Assembly: GCF_003351765.1 (NCBI RefSeq)
Contig: NZ_CP031229.1
Location: 1,302,001 to 1,366,000 of the forward strand
Origin: Ornithinimicrobium avium
Lineage (GTDB): Bacteria > Actinomycetota > Actinomycetes > Actinomycetales > Dermatophilaceae
Direction of reading: 5' to 3'
DNA: 64,000 bases
A program made the position numbers and the translations under genes. Below, piece by piece: positions 1 through 7,997 of the stretch (its first letter is position 1; each line of letters starts with the position of its first letter). The notes beneath the pieces are model-generated. The model saw nothing but the letters and a program-made list of their open reading frames with translations, was not told where the DNA came from and did no database searches.

Positions 1-155
1 GCGCCGATGACGAGCGAGGCGACGAGGGGCAGCGGCGCGGTGCGCAGGGTGTCGGCACGCTCGGGCCACAGCCGTCCGAACAGCGCGTCGACGGCGGTGT
101 GTCCGGGCAGGTCGTCCGACGGGGGCAGCGAGGCGGCGTGCTGGGCGGTGGTCAC
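1..155 (-). CDS. Probable membrane protein N-terminus (DUF4153/DUF4173-like), partial
   Basis: An AAGGAG sequence followed six bases later by GTG at 155 begins a sequence rich in Ala and Pro that turns hydrophobic at the window edge (PLVASLVIGA). A short cytoplasmic leader ending in WPERADTLRTAP and then a membrane segment is the usual start of DUF4153/DUF4173 membrane proteins, which I recall sitting beside such two-component pairs in actinobacteria. It lies in the same frame as the kinase with no stop between them, so it may be a C-terminal domain of the kinase rather than a separate gene. Only about 52 codons are visible. Confidence 0.4.
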   Translation of the reverse strand, partial: MTTAQHAASLPPSDDLPGHTAVDALFGRLWPERADTLRTAPLPLVASLVIG

Positions 156-1307
156 GGGGGTCTCCTTGCGCTCCGGCCCGGCCGTGGTGACCGGTCCTGT
201 CGGGGTATGGGGCGCAGCTGCGGCTGCGAGGGCCCGCTCCGGAGCCGGGCGGGGCGCGACCGGCAGCAGCGCGCGCACGCGGGCGCCGGCGCGGCCCGGC
301 CCGGGCGGCAGCACCTCGAGGGTGCCGCCGTGCAGCTGGCAGACCCAGCCGGCGATGGCCAGGCCCAGCCCGGTGCCGCCGCTGGCGTCGTCGCCGACGC
401 CGTAGCGGGTCAGCACCCGTTCGGCGAGCTCCGGCGCGATCCCGGGGCCCTCGTCGGCGACCTCGAGGGACCAGCGGGCACCCTGGGTGGCCGGCGCAGA
501 CGGGTCGCTGGCCGGGGCGCTGGCGTCGTCGGGGACGAGCGCGGCCCGGACGCGCACGGTGCCTCCGGCGGGGCTGTGCCGCACCGCGTTGTCGAGCAGG
601 TTGGCCACGACCTGGGCCAGGCGGGCGGGGTCGCCGGCGACGACGAGGCCGGCCGGCTCGACGACGGACTCGACGTGCACCCCGCGGCCGCCGACGCCGG
701 TCTCGGCCACGGCGGCGTCCAGCAGCGCACGCACCTCGACCTGCTCCAGCTGCAGGGGCACCGCTCCCCCGTCGACCCGGCTCACCTCGAGCAGGTCGCC
801 GACGAGGGCGCTGAGCCGCTCGGACTGGGCCAGGGCCGACTGCAGGGCGGCGTCGTCGGGGCGCACGACACCGTCGACGAGGTTCTCCAGCAGCGCGCGC
901 TGGGCGGCCAGCGGGGTGCGCAGCTCGTGGGAGACGGTGGCCAGCAGCTGACGGCGCTGCCGGTCGGCGTCGTCGAGGTCGCCGGCCATCCGGTTGAACG
1001 CGCGGCCCAGCGTGCCGACCTCGTCGGCGGAGGTGGCCGCCACCCGGACCGAGTAGTCGCCGCCCGCCATCCGCCCCGCGGCACGGGTCATCTGCCGCAG
1101 CGGTGCGGTCATGCCGCGGGCGAAGAGCTGGGTGACGCCCAGCGCGGCGGCCAGCGTGACCGGCAGCGTGAGCCAGGCGGGGACGCCGGCCCGGCTGCCG
1201 ACCTGCAGCACGACCGCGGCGACCAGGATGCTGAGCGCCACGAGCAGGCCGATCTTGACCTTGATCGAGGCGACGCCGTCCAGCGGGCTCGCGGTGCGTG
1301 CGGCCAC
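1..1307 (-). CDS. Two-component sensor histidine kinase, HAMP type, open to the window edge
   Basis: Membrane sensor kinase partner of the OmpR-type regulator upstream; the regulator stop and this GTG start are 3 bases apart, so they form one operon. Two hydrophobic segments (about residues 15-36 and 43-65) flank a very short extracellular loop. A HAMP linker, the HisKA box VSHELRTPL with phospho-acceptor His127, an N box (NLLDNAVRHSP), a G1 box (DEGPGI) and a G2 box (GGTGLGLAIA) follow. The usual kinase end is reached near base 270, but no stop codon follows in frame down to base 1. The frame passes an internal SD and GTG at 155 and continues into a membrane-protein-like sequence. It is either a fusion or two genes read through without a stop. 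The family assignment is firm; the C-terminal boundary is not. Confidence 0.85.
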   Translation of the reverse strand, partial: MAARTASPLDGVASIKVKIGLLVALSILVAAVVLQVGSRAGVPAWLTLPVTLAAALGVTQLFARGMTAPLRQMTRAAGRMAGGDYSVRVAATSADEVGTLGRAFNRMAGDLDDADRQRRQLLATVSHELRTPLAAQRALLENLVDGVVRPDDAALQSALAQSERLSALVGDLLEVSRVDGGAVPLQLEQVEVRALLDAAVAETGVGGRGVHVESVVEPAGLVVAGDPARLAQVVANLLDNAVRHSPAGGTVRVRAALVPDDASAPASDPSAPATQGARWSLEVADEGPGIAPELAERVLTRYGVGDDASGGTGLGLAIAGWVCQLHGGTLEVLPPGPGRAGARVRALLPVAPRPAPERALAAAAAPHTPTGPVTTAGPERKETPVTTAQHAASLPPSDDLPGHTAVDALFGRLWPERADTLRTAPLPLVASLVIG

Positions 1308-1310
1308 CGC

Positions 1311-2012
1311 TCAGGCCTCCAGCGCGTAGCCGACGCCGTGCGCGGTCCGCACCCGGCCCGCGCCGATCTTGGCGCGCAGGGACTTCACGTGGCTGTCCAG
1401 GGTGCGGGTGCCGCGGGCGTCGGACCATCCCCACACCTCCTCCATGAGGGTCTCGCGGGTGCGCACCGTGCCGGGCTGCTCGGCCAGGACCGCGAGCAGG
1501 TCGAACTCCAGCGGTGTCAGGTGCACCGCCGACCCGGCGAGGCTCGCCCGGCGGCCGGCCCGGTCCACGACCAGGTCCCCCACGCGCAGCGCGGGCGGGG
1601 CTGCGGCCACGAGGTCCGCGGCGCGGTCCACCCGGCGCAGCAGCGCCCGGACCCGCGCGACCACCTCCCGCATCCGGAACGGCTTGGTCACGTAGTCGTC
1701 CGCCCCCACCCCGAGCCCGACCAGCACGTCGGTCTCGTCCACGCGCGCGGTGAGCATGAGGACGGGGACGGGACGCTCGGCCTGGACGCGACGGCATACC
1801 TCCAGGCCGTCCATGCCGGGGAGCATGAGGTCGAGGAGGAGCAGGTCGGGAGCGAGCCGGGCGAACGCCTCCAGCGCGCCGGGTCCGTCGAACGCCCGCT
1901 CCACGCGGAAGCCCTCGGCGGTCAGCCGGTCGGTGAGCGCCTGGTTGATCGTCGGGTCGTCCTCGACGACCAGCAGGGTGCGCGCGGCGGGCGGCGCGGT
2001 GTCCTCGGTCAT
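1311..2012 (-). CDS. OmpR/PhoB-family response regulator
   Basis: DNA-binding regulator of 233 residues. The receiver domain (about 12-125) carries the acidic pair ED at 17-18, the phospho-acceptor Asp61 in LLLLDLMLPGMDG, the conserved Thr/Ser in LMLTAR and Lys110 in VTKPF. A winged-helix output domain follows (about 140-230, with TPLEFDLLAVLAEQPG and the recognition helix RTLDSHVKSLRAKIG). It is first in an operon with the downstream kinase. The ATG at 2012 was chosen because it directly precedes the receiver domain. The target genes are not evident from the sequence. Confidence 0.92.
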   Translation of the reverse strand: MTEDTAPPAARTLLVVEDDPTINQALTDRLTAEGFRVERAFDGPGALEAFARLAPDLLLLDLMLPGMDGLEVCRRVQAERPVPVLMLTARVDETDVLVGLGVGADDYVTKPFRMREVVARVRALLRRVDRAADLVAAAPPALRVGDLVVDRAGRRASLAGSAVHLTPLEFDLLAVLAEQPGTVRTRETLMEEVWGWSDARGTRTLDSHVKSLRAKIGAGRVRTAHGVGYALEA

Positions 2013-2111
2013 GGTTCGAGCGTAGGAGGAGGCGGGGGCCAGGCACGGGTATGCCGTGTGCAGATCCTGTGAAGACCGGACGGCAGGCTCCCACCCACCG
2101 GTTGCGGTGGA

Positions 2112-2242
2112 CGCAGGACTTCTCCGGCAGCACCGCCTCGACCGCGGACTACATGGCGCTGGCCGAGGAGGTCTCCGCGCAGGACCTGGACCACTTCTTC
2201 GAGGTGTGGCTCTTCACCGGGGAGAAGCCGACCGACTGGTAG
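2112..2242 (+). pseudogene. 3' remnant of an M1-family aminopeptidase
   Basis: The last ~43 codons before the TAG at 2240-2242 read as the end of an M1 metallopeptidase: a TADYMALAEEVSAQDL segment followed by FFEVWLFTGEKPTDW. This matches the helical C-terminus of secreted PepN-like aminopeptidases. No zinc-binding HExxH or GxMEN region exists upstream, where the response-regulator promoter begins within 100 bases. An ATG at 2051 is in frame but the first ~20 codons look random. I read this as a leftover of a deletion, not a gene. Confidence 0.65.
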
Positions 2243-2254
2243 GCGACTCGGCGC

Positions 2255-2306
2255 GCCGTGACACGGTGGTACGTCTGCGTACCGCCGTGTCACGGCATTC
2301 CTGCAC
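2255..2306. repeat. REP-like palindromic element, copy 1
   Basis: Inverted repeat with 19-base arms (left arm GCCGTGACACGGTGGTACG, one mismatch to the right arm), a 4-base loop TCTG, and a 10-base tail ATTCCTGCAC. A second copy with the same layout and the same tail lies at 42158-42209. It sits between the M1 remnant and the hemerythrin gene. Confidence 0.75.
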
Positions 2307-2360
2307 GACCGTGGCGGCCACGGGCTGGACGGACGGCCTGCGCGTGGCCGACCATGGGGC

Positions 2361-2822
2361 ATGGACCCCGCCCAGCGCACCGCCTTCGAGGCCTACCTCG
2401 CCCGTGTCCAGGCCCAGCGCGCGGAGCTGCGCGAGGCGGTCGCGGCGGTCGACGAGGCCCTCGCCCGCCCGCTCGGCACGGCGAGGTGGCGGGAGCGGGT
2501 GCACACCGCCCTCGTCGAGCTGGAGCACGACCTGCGCGACCACGTCGAGCTCACCGAGGGCGAGGACGGCCTCTTCGAGACGGTGCTGGCCGAGGACACC
2601 CGGCTCTCCCCCGCGGTCGAGCAGCAGCGGCACGAGCACGACGAGCTGGGCCAGCGCGTCGCCGGGAGCCTGGCCACGCTCGAGGCGGTGGTCCCGCCGG
2701 AGGCCCTGCCGGCCTTCCGCGAGGAGCTGACCACGCTGGTCGGCGACCTGGTGCGACACCGGCAGCGGGTCAACGACCTGATCTACGAGGCGTTCTCGGT
2801 CGACCTGGGGGGACAGGGCTGA
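2361..2822 (+). CDS. Hemerythrin-like HHE-domain protein
   Basis: Small cytoplasmic protein of 153 residues, predicted to be an all-helical bundle. Histidines and acidic residues recur at helix positions expected for a di-iron HHE bundle: ELEHDLRDHVELTEGEDGLF around 54-73, then QQRHEHDEL near 90-98, and LVRHRQRVNDLIYEAFSVDL at the end. The C-terminal YEAFSVDLGG string is typical of actinobacterial hemerythrin-domain proteins. Iron or oxygen binding is inferred from the family. The 3' end overlaps the convergent SDR gene by 53 bases, so one of the two ends could be shorter in vivo. Confidence 0.7.
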   Translation: MDPAQRTAFEAYLARVQAQRAELREAVAAVDEALARPLGTARWRERVHTALVELEHDLRDHVELTEGEDGLFETVLAEDTRLSPAVEQQRHEHDELGQRVAGSLATLEAVVPPEALPAFREELTTLVGDLVRHRQRVNDLIYEAFSVDLGGQG

Positions 2823-3723
2823 GGCCCAGCGGCAGGCCGGTCAGCTCCTCGCTCACGCGCAGCAGCTCCGCCGTCAGCCCGGGCCGTCGCGGCCGTGGTG
2901 CCCCGACCCGCTCCGGCGCCCCGGCCAGCTGCCACCGGCCGGCGGGACCCCATACCTGACCGTTGCCCACCGACGGGTCGACCGCCGCCCGGACGAGGAC
3001 GGCGGCGCCCCCGTCCTTGCCGTGCATCCCGCGCACGAGCACCCGGCCGACGGGGCCGAGGTCGGTCGGCTGCGAGGCGGGTATGCCGTCGCGCACGGGC
3101 GTCAGCACGTCCACCGCCGTCCCGGGGTGCGCGAGCACCGAGGACGCGGCCGACCCCGCCGCCGCGAGCCGGGCGGCCAGCTCCAGGGCGAACAGCGCCA
3201 CCGCGACCTTGGAGCGGGCGTAGCCGACGAAGGAGGGCTCCCGCCGCGGCCGGGTCAGCCGTCCCCACGGGTCGCGCCCCAGCGGCATGCGGTGGCTCAG
3301 GCTGCCGACGTGCACCGCGCGCGCGCCCCACTCCTGGAGCCTGGGCAGGAGCCGCGCGAGCAGCGCGTAGTGACCCAGGTGCGCGGTGGCCAGGTGCACC
3401 TCGAGCCCGTCGGTAGACAGCCGCGGTCGGCTCGGCACGAGCCCGTAGCTGACCACCGCCGCGTCCGCGACGAGCGCGGCCAGCGGCCGTCCACCCGCCA
3501 GCCGGTCGGCCGCCCGCGCCACGGAGGTGAGGTCGGCCAGGTCGAGGGGCACCACGTCCAGCTCGGCGTCCGGCACGAGGCGCCGGATACTGGCGGTGGC
3601 CGCCGCCGCCTTCGCCGGGCTGCGGGCCAGGAGCACCACCGGGTGCCCCAGCCCTGCCAGCTGCTCGGCGACGAAGTAGCCGATCCCCCCGGTCGCACCG
3701 GTCACCGCCACGCGCTCCCCCAT
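2770..3723 (-). CDS. Short-chain dehydrogenase/reductase (retinol-dehydrogenase-like)
   Basis: Rossmann-fold NAD(P)-dependent oxidoreductase, about 317 residues. The cofactor motif TGATGGIG lies within the first 15 residues after the chosen ATG, followed by an ARS loop that suggests NADP preference. A catalytic Ser lies in VGSLSHR and the catalytic pair in YARSK. The canonical NNAG is replaced by ADAA. The C-terminus is long and Pro/Arg-rich. An in-frame GTG at 3750 is an alternative start, but the ATG at 3723 places the protein directly before the first beta strand. No SD is clear for either. The substrate is unknown. Confidence 0.8.
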   Translation of the reverse strand: MGERVAVTGATGGIGYFVAEQLAGLGHPVVLLARSPAKAAAATASIRRLVPDAELDVVPLDLADLTSVARAADRLAGGRPLAALVADAAVVSYGLVPSRPRLSTDGLEVHLATAHLGHYALLARLLPRLQEWGARAVHVGSLSHRMPLGRDPWGRLTRPRREPSFVGYARSKVAVALFALELAARLAAAGSAASSVLAHPGTAVDVLTPVRDGIPASQPTDLGPVGRVLVRGMHGKDGGAAVLVRAAVDPSVGNGQVWGPAGRWQLAGAPERVGAPRPRRPGLTAELLRVSEELTGLPLGLSPVPPGRPRTPRRSGR

Positions 3724-3770
3724 GCGGAGAGGCGAGCTCAGAGGGCGCACGTGCGGTAGAGCCTGTCGCC

Positions 3771-4163
3771 TCAGCTGCCGGGCGGCGGCGGGGGCGGAGG
3801 CGGCGGCGAGGACGGCCCGGGCTGCGGGGGCGAGGACGGCCCCGGTGGAGGTCCCGAGGACGGCCCGGGCGGCGGGGTGCTGGGGGCGGACGAGCCCGGG
3901 GGCGGGGGCGCGCCCGGGGGCGGCGGTGCGGAGGCGGCCTGCTCGGCCAGCGTGTCCAGCCGCTGCAGCAGCTCGGAGCGGCGTGCCGGGTCCGCGGGCT
4001 CGCCGCGGTGCTCGGCGTGCACGAGCCGCCCCAGCTCCTGGTAGAGCTTGGCCGCCTCACCGCCCGGCGTGCCGGGCACGTTGAGCCCGCTCTGCGAAAG
4101 TGCGGTCTCGGCCTTGCCGGCCAGCTCGTTGGCCGTCTTCATGGCCTTGTCGAAGAATCCCAC
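3771..4163 (-). CDS. Conserved hypothetical protein with proline-rich tail
   Basis: A protein of about 130 residues starting MGFFDKAMKTANELAGKAE. The GTG at 4163 is preceded by a GAGGAGGGG ribosome site, so longer upstream readings are unlikely. Residues 1-80 are helical and charged and contain LYQELGRLVHAEHRGEP followed by an arginine-rich helix. Residues 82-130 are almost only Pro, Gly and Ser in PSS/PPP-type repeats and should be disordered. It is transcribed divergently from the AIM24 gene and ends close to the SDR gene. No function can be assigned; similar short proteins are widespread in actinobacteria. Confidence 0.7.
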   Translation of the reverse strand: MGFFDKAMKTANELAGKAETALSQSGLNVPGTPGGEAAKLYQELGRLVHAEHRGEPADPARRSELLQRLDTLAEQAASAPPPPGAPPPPGSSAPSTPPPGPSSGPPPGPSSPPQPGPSSPPPPPPPPPGS

Positions 4164-4301
4164 GTGCCCCTCCTCGGGTGACAACTGCCTGGACGAACGA
4201 CCATACTCGTCGGATGGGTCGGGCGGGGGCTTCCCGGGCGACCCCACCGCGAGCCGGCCGGGCGCAGGGTCCGGGCGGCACCGACCCGAGGAGAAGCATC
4301 A

Positions 4302-5027
4302 ATGGCGATCCATGGCTCCCTGTTCGAGGACTTCCGCGAGACCGAGTCCCGTGACCAGTTCGTGCGGCAGAACTCCAAGCTGCTCAAGGTCCGGATGGAC
4401 TACGGCCCCGTCAGCGCCCGGCTGGGCTCGATGGTGGCCTACCAGGGCGACGTCCGCTTCGCCAACCGCGGCTCCGGCGGGCTGGACAAGATGCTCAAGA
4501 AGGCGATGACCGGTGAGGGAGTGCCGATCATGGAGGCCTCGGGGCAGGGCGAGCTCTTCCTCGCCGACGACGCCTCCGACGTCCAGGTGCTCTACCTGGA
4601 CAACGACATGATCTCGGTCAACGGCGCCAACGTGCTGGCCTTCAGCTCCTCGATCGACTGGGACATCCACCGGGTCGCCGTGCGCGGCGGCATGATGGCC
4701 GGCGGCCTGTTCAACGTCTCGCTGCGCGGCTCGGGCTACGTCGCCGTGACCAGCAAGGGCGAGCCCGTCGCCCTCGACGTCGCCCAGGCGCCCACGTTCG
4801 CCGACGCGCATGCCGTGGTGCTGTGGACGGCCGGGGTGAGGATGGACGTGCGGGTCGACACCGGCGGGCTCGGCTCGCTGATCCGCGGCGGCACCGGCGA
4901 GACCATCCAGATGACCTTCAGCGGCGAGGGCCACGTCCTCGTGCAGCCGGCCGAGAACGAGCGGACCAGCGGCGCCGGCGAGCGCACCGGCCGCAGCGGC
5001 GGCCTGGGCGACCTGCTCGGCGGCTGA
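4302..5027 (+). CDS. AIM24/TIGR00266-family protein
   Basis: A protein of 241 residues made largely of beta strands, of the AIM24 (tryptophan RNA-binding attenuator-like fold) family. Typical features are the glycine-rich MVAYQGDVRFANRGSGGLDK segment near residue 45, the EGVPIMEASGQGELFLAD segment near 70, and a late SLIRGGTGETIQMTFSGEG-type strand pair. The first ~200 residues cover the family domain; the tail is Gly/Glu-rich and disordered. An AGGAG motif lies just upstream of the ATG. In bacteria the molecular role is not settled; no signal peptide is visible, so it is probably cytoplasmic. Confidence 0.85.
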   Translation: MAIHGSLFEDFRETESRDQFVRQNSKLLKVRMDYGPVSARLGSMVAYQGDVRFANRGSGGLDKMLKKAMTGEGVPIMEASGQGELFLADDASDVQVLYLDNDMISVNGANVLAFSSSIDWDIHRVAVRGGMMAGGLFNVSLRGSGYVAVTSKGEPVALDVAQAPTFADAHAVVLWTAGVRMDVRVDTGGLGSLIRGGTGETIQMTFSGEGHVLVQPAENERTSGAGERTGRSGGLGDLLGG

Positions 5028-5036
5028 CCGGCGGCT

Positions 5037-5082
5037 GACCGGCGACACGGTTGGCCCGGCCGACCGGCGACACGGTTGGCCC
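5037..5082. repeat. Tandem pair of a 21-base dispersed repeat
   Basis: Two identical copies (5037-5057 and 5062-5082) of a 21-base unit beginning GACCGGCGACACGGTTGG are separated by four bases. A third exact copy lies at 53690-53710. The pair sits between the AIM24 stop and the SD of the next gene. Confidence 0.8.
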
Positions 5083-5098
5083 ACCTAGAGTAGGAGAC

Positions 5099-6142
5099 AT
5101 GTCACCCATCGCCGTGTCCGTGCTCGACCTGCTCCCGGTGCGGTCCGGGCAGACCACCGCCCAGGCGCTCGACGCGGCGCGCTCGCTGGCGCGGGCCGCC
5201 GACGATGCGGGGGTGCGCCGCTACTGGCTGGCCGAGCACCACAACACGCTCTCGGTGGCCTCGGCCTCGCCGCCGGTCGGCATCGGCGTGATCGCCGCCG
5301 CCACCTCGCGGATGCGGGTCGGCTCCGGCGGGGTCATGCTGCCCAACCACGCCTCGCTCGCGGTGGCCGAGCAGTTCGCCCTGCTGGAGGCCGCCTACCC
5401 TGGACGCATCGACCTGGGGATCGGCCGCGCGCCGGGGACCGACCCGGTGACCAGCTGGGCGCTGCGCAGCGGGGCCACCGACCAGGACGTGGTCCAGCGC
5501 TTCCCCGAGTACGTCCAGCAGGTCATGGCCTTCATGTCCCCCGGCGGCGCCGCCATCGAGGTCGGCGGCCACCGGCACGAGGTCCTCTCCACGCCGAACG
5601 CCGTGCAGGCTCCGCCGGTGTGGCTGCTCGGTTCCTCCGACTACTCCGCGCGGCTGGCCGCCCAGCTCGGCCTGCCCTACGTCTTCGCCCACCACTTCGC
5701 CGGCCGGGGCACCGCCGAGGCGCTCCAGCTCTACCGCTCGACGTTCGCCGGTCCGGGCGAGCCGCAGACCTTCCTCACCGTCAACGCGGTGGTCGCCGAC
5801 TCCCTGGAGGAGGCCCGGCGGCTCGCGCTGCCGTTCCAGCACATGATGGCCAGCCTCAAGCTGCCGGGCCCCCTGCAGCGCCGTCCGCTGATGCCTGTCG
5901 ACGAGGCGGTCGCCGCGCCGCTGCCCCCGATCCTGCCGGAGGCCTTCGAGGCCGTCACCCGGCCGTGGCTGCTCGGCACCGCTGAGGAGGTCGCCGAGCA
6001 GGTGCGCGCGCTCGCGGCCGAGCACGACGTCACCGAGGTGATGGTCCAGCCGGTCGCGGGGGCGTATGCCGCTGAGCCGCTCGACCGCGACCCGCACCGC
6101 GAGCGCACGATCGTCGAGCTCACCGCCCGGCTCAGCCACTGA
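5099..6142 (+). CDS. LLM-class flavin-dependent oxidoreductase (MsnO8-like)
   Basis: TIM-barrel flavin monooxygenase of 347 residues, luciferase family. The N-terminus shows SVLDLLPV, then RYWLAEHHNT near residue 42, the phosphate/flavin segment GSGGVMLPNHASL near 75, and LGIGRAPGTDP near 105; these are the usual marks of the alkanal monooxygenase-like group. The ATG at 5099 follows GTAGGAGA; an upstream GTG at 5051 would run through the repeat and is rejected. A paralogue with the same motifs lies at 62384-63418. The flavin is probably FMN; the substrate is unknown. Confidence 0.88.
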   Translation: MSPIAVSVLDLLPVRSGQTTAQALDAARSLARAADDAGVRRYWLAEHHNTLSVASASPPVGIGVIAAATSRMRVGSGGVMLPNHASLAVAEQFALLEAAYPGRIDLGIGRAPGTDPVTSWALRSGATDQDVVQRFPEYVQQVMAFMSPGGAAIEVGGHRHEVLSTPNAVQAPPVWLLGSSDYSARLAAQLGLPYVFAHHFAGRGTAEALQLYRSTFAGPGEPQTFLTVNAVVADSLEEARRLALPFQHMMASLKLPGPLQRRPLMPVDEAVAAPLPPILPEAFEAVTRPWLLGTAEEVAEQVRALAAEHDVTEVMVQPVAGAYAAEPLDRDPHRERTIVELTARLSH

Positions 6143-6227
6143 CGGCGCGCCGGGGTCCGCGAGCCGCACTTGTCAGCCCGGGTCCGTATGGTGGCCAGGT
6201 CACCAGCGCCACACGGGAGGAAGTGTC

Positions 6228-7997
6228 ATGTCGACTCGGGGGCCACGTCTGACACGTGCCACGCTGTCCGTGCTGGTCTGCGCCGGCCTGGCGCTGACCA
6301 GCGCCTGCGACTTCAACGGCGGCGACAGCGCCGGCCAGAGCGGGGAGAAGAACGACGGCGGCGGCTTCCTGGGCCTCGGCGGCGGTGAGCCCGACGCGGT
6401 GTCGGCGACCGTCCGCGACCCCGGCGAGCCGGCCGTGGTCCTGGCCCAGGACGGCGCCGGCGAGCTGTCGGCGGCCGCGAGCCAGACGTTCTTCGACACC
6501 GCGCCCGTCGTGGTCCTGGCCGGCGAGGGCGAGCAGCTGCGCGCCGCCTCGGCCGGGGCGGTGCTCGGCGTGCCGGTGCTCATCGACGGGCCGGACGTCA
6601 AGGACGAGATCAACCGGCTGGACGCCGAGGTCGCGCTGGCGATCGGCCCGGTGGCGGACCCGGGCATCGACGTCGTCGTGCCGCAGGACGACGCGCAGCT
6701 CGCCACCCTCATCGGCGCCGGCGACCCGGTGCAGGTCGCGCCGGACGACGGCGCGGCGCGGCTGGCCGACCTGGACCTGGCGGACCCGCAGCTCCTCGTG
6801 CCCGACGGCTCGGTCGTCGCCCCGACCCCCGGCGACGACACCGAGACGACCGGCGACACGGCCGGCACCACGTCCGGCGACGAGGCGACGGGCGCCGCAG
6901 CGCCCACGACTCCCCCGGCCCTGGAGAGCGACCGCGACGAGCTGCCCTCGACGACGCGGCCGGAGCCGGCAGCGACGGTGACCGTGCTGAGCACGGGGCG
7001 CGACGCGGACCTCGCCGCCCTGGGGACCGCGCGGGCGGCGGGCGCGCAGCTGCTCGTGGGACCGCATACCGATCCTCGTGCCACCAGCGAGAGCGTCCAG
7101 GCGATCGCGGCCGCAGCACCGACCACGGTCGTCGGCCTCGGCGCCGACTTCGGCGACGCGGACACGCTCGCGTGGCGCAGCCGCACCGCGGCGACCGGTG
7201 TCGAGCTGCCCGGCGGCGGTCAGCTGGCGCTGCCCGGCAAGACCTACGTCGCGCTCTACGGCACGCCCAGCACCGGCGCGCTCGGCGTGCTCGGGGAGCA
7301 GCCTGCTGCCGAGACGATCGCCCGGGCCGAGGAGCACGCGGGGTGGTACGCCCCCCTGGTCGAGGAGACGGTCGTGCCCAGCCTGGAGATCATCGTGACC
7401 GTCGCAGCCGCCGAGGCGACCCCGGACGGGAACTACTCCAACGAGCTGCCGGTCGAGAGCTTCGTCGAGCTGGTCGACCTGGCTGCCGAGCACGGGCAGT
7501 ACGTCGTGCTCGACCTGCAGCCCGGCCGCGCGGACTTCGTCAGCCAGGCCAAGATCTACGAGGAGCTGCTGCTGCGGCCCAACGTCGGTCTGGCCCTCGA
7601 TCCCGAGTGGCGGCTGGGCTCGGACCAGGTGCACATGACGCAGATCGGCCAGACCAGCGTCGATGAGGTGAACCAGGTCGTGGACTACCTGGCCGACCTG
7701 ACCCGCGAGCACGACCTGCCGCAGAAGGTGCTGGTGCTGCACATGTTCCAGACCCGGATGATCCCCGACGTGGACCAGGTGGACCAGTCGCGCTCCGAGC
7801 TCGCGGTGCTCATCCACGCCGACGGACAAGGCCCCCAGGGCGCCAAGCAGGACACCTGGCGGGTGCTGCACCAGTACGCGCCGTCGGTGAAGTACTGGGG
7901 CTGGAAGAACTTCTACGACGAGGACCAGCCGATGCTCTCCCCGGAGGAGACGGTCTCCCAGGTCGACCCGCTGCCGGACTTCATCTCCTACCAGTAG
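6228..7997 (+). CDS. Large secreted lipoprotein of unknown function
   Basis: A protein of 589 residues with a lipobox LTSAC (Cys27) after a signal peptide; GGAGGAAG precedes the ATG. Residues 55-250 form alternating short hydrophobic strands and DG turns (PVVVLAGEGEQLRAAS, VLGVPVLIDGPDV), resembling cell-wall-binding repeat 2 modules. A Thr/Asp-rich linker spans about 205-250. The C-terminal third (from about 395) contains YVVLDLQPGRADF, ALDPEWRLG and KVLVLHMFQTRMI. These look like successive beta strands of a TIM barrel and suggest a glycosidase-like domain, but no catalytic pair is provable. The 3' end overlaps the convergent Vsr gene by 17 bases. Confidence 0.75.
   Translation: MSTRGPRLTRATLSVLVCAGLALTSACDFNGGDSAGQSGEKNDGGGFLGLGGGEPDAVSATVRDPGEPAVVLAQDGAGELSAAASQTFFDTAPVVVLAGEGEQLRAASAGAVLGVPVLIDGPDVKDEINRLDAEVALAIGPVADPGIDVVVPQDDAQLATLIGAGDPVQVAPDDGAARLADLDLADPQLLVPDGSVVAPTPGDDTETTGDTAGTTSGDEATGAAAPTTPPALESDRDELPSTTRPEPAATVTVLSTGRDADLAALGTARAAGAQLLVGPHTDPRATSESVQAIAAAAPTTVVGLGADFGDADTLAWRSRTAATGVELPGGGQLALPGKTYVALYGTPSTGALGVLGEQPAAETIARAEEHAGWYAPLVEETVVPSLEIIVTVAAAEATPDGNYSNELPVESFVELVDLAAEHGQYVVLDLQPGRADFVSQAKIYEELLLRPNVGLALDPEWRLGSDQVHMTQIGQTSVDEVNQVVDYLADLTREHDLPQKVLVLHMFQTRMIPDVDQVDQSRSELAVLIHADGQGPQGAKQDTWRVLHQYAPSVKYWGWKNFYDEDQPMLSPEETVSQVDPLPDFISYQ

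Noticed and set aside
99..2072. Long + strand open frame opposite the kinase and regulator
   Set aside because: It mirrors the codon bias of the two minus-strand genes, has no recognisable domain and is Gly/Arg/His-rich as antisense frames of GC-rich genes usually are.
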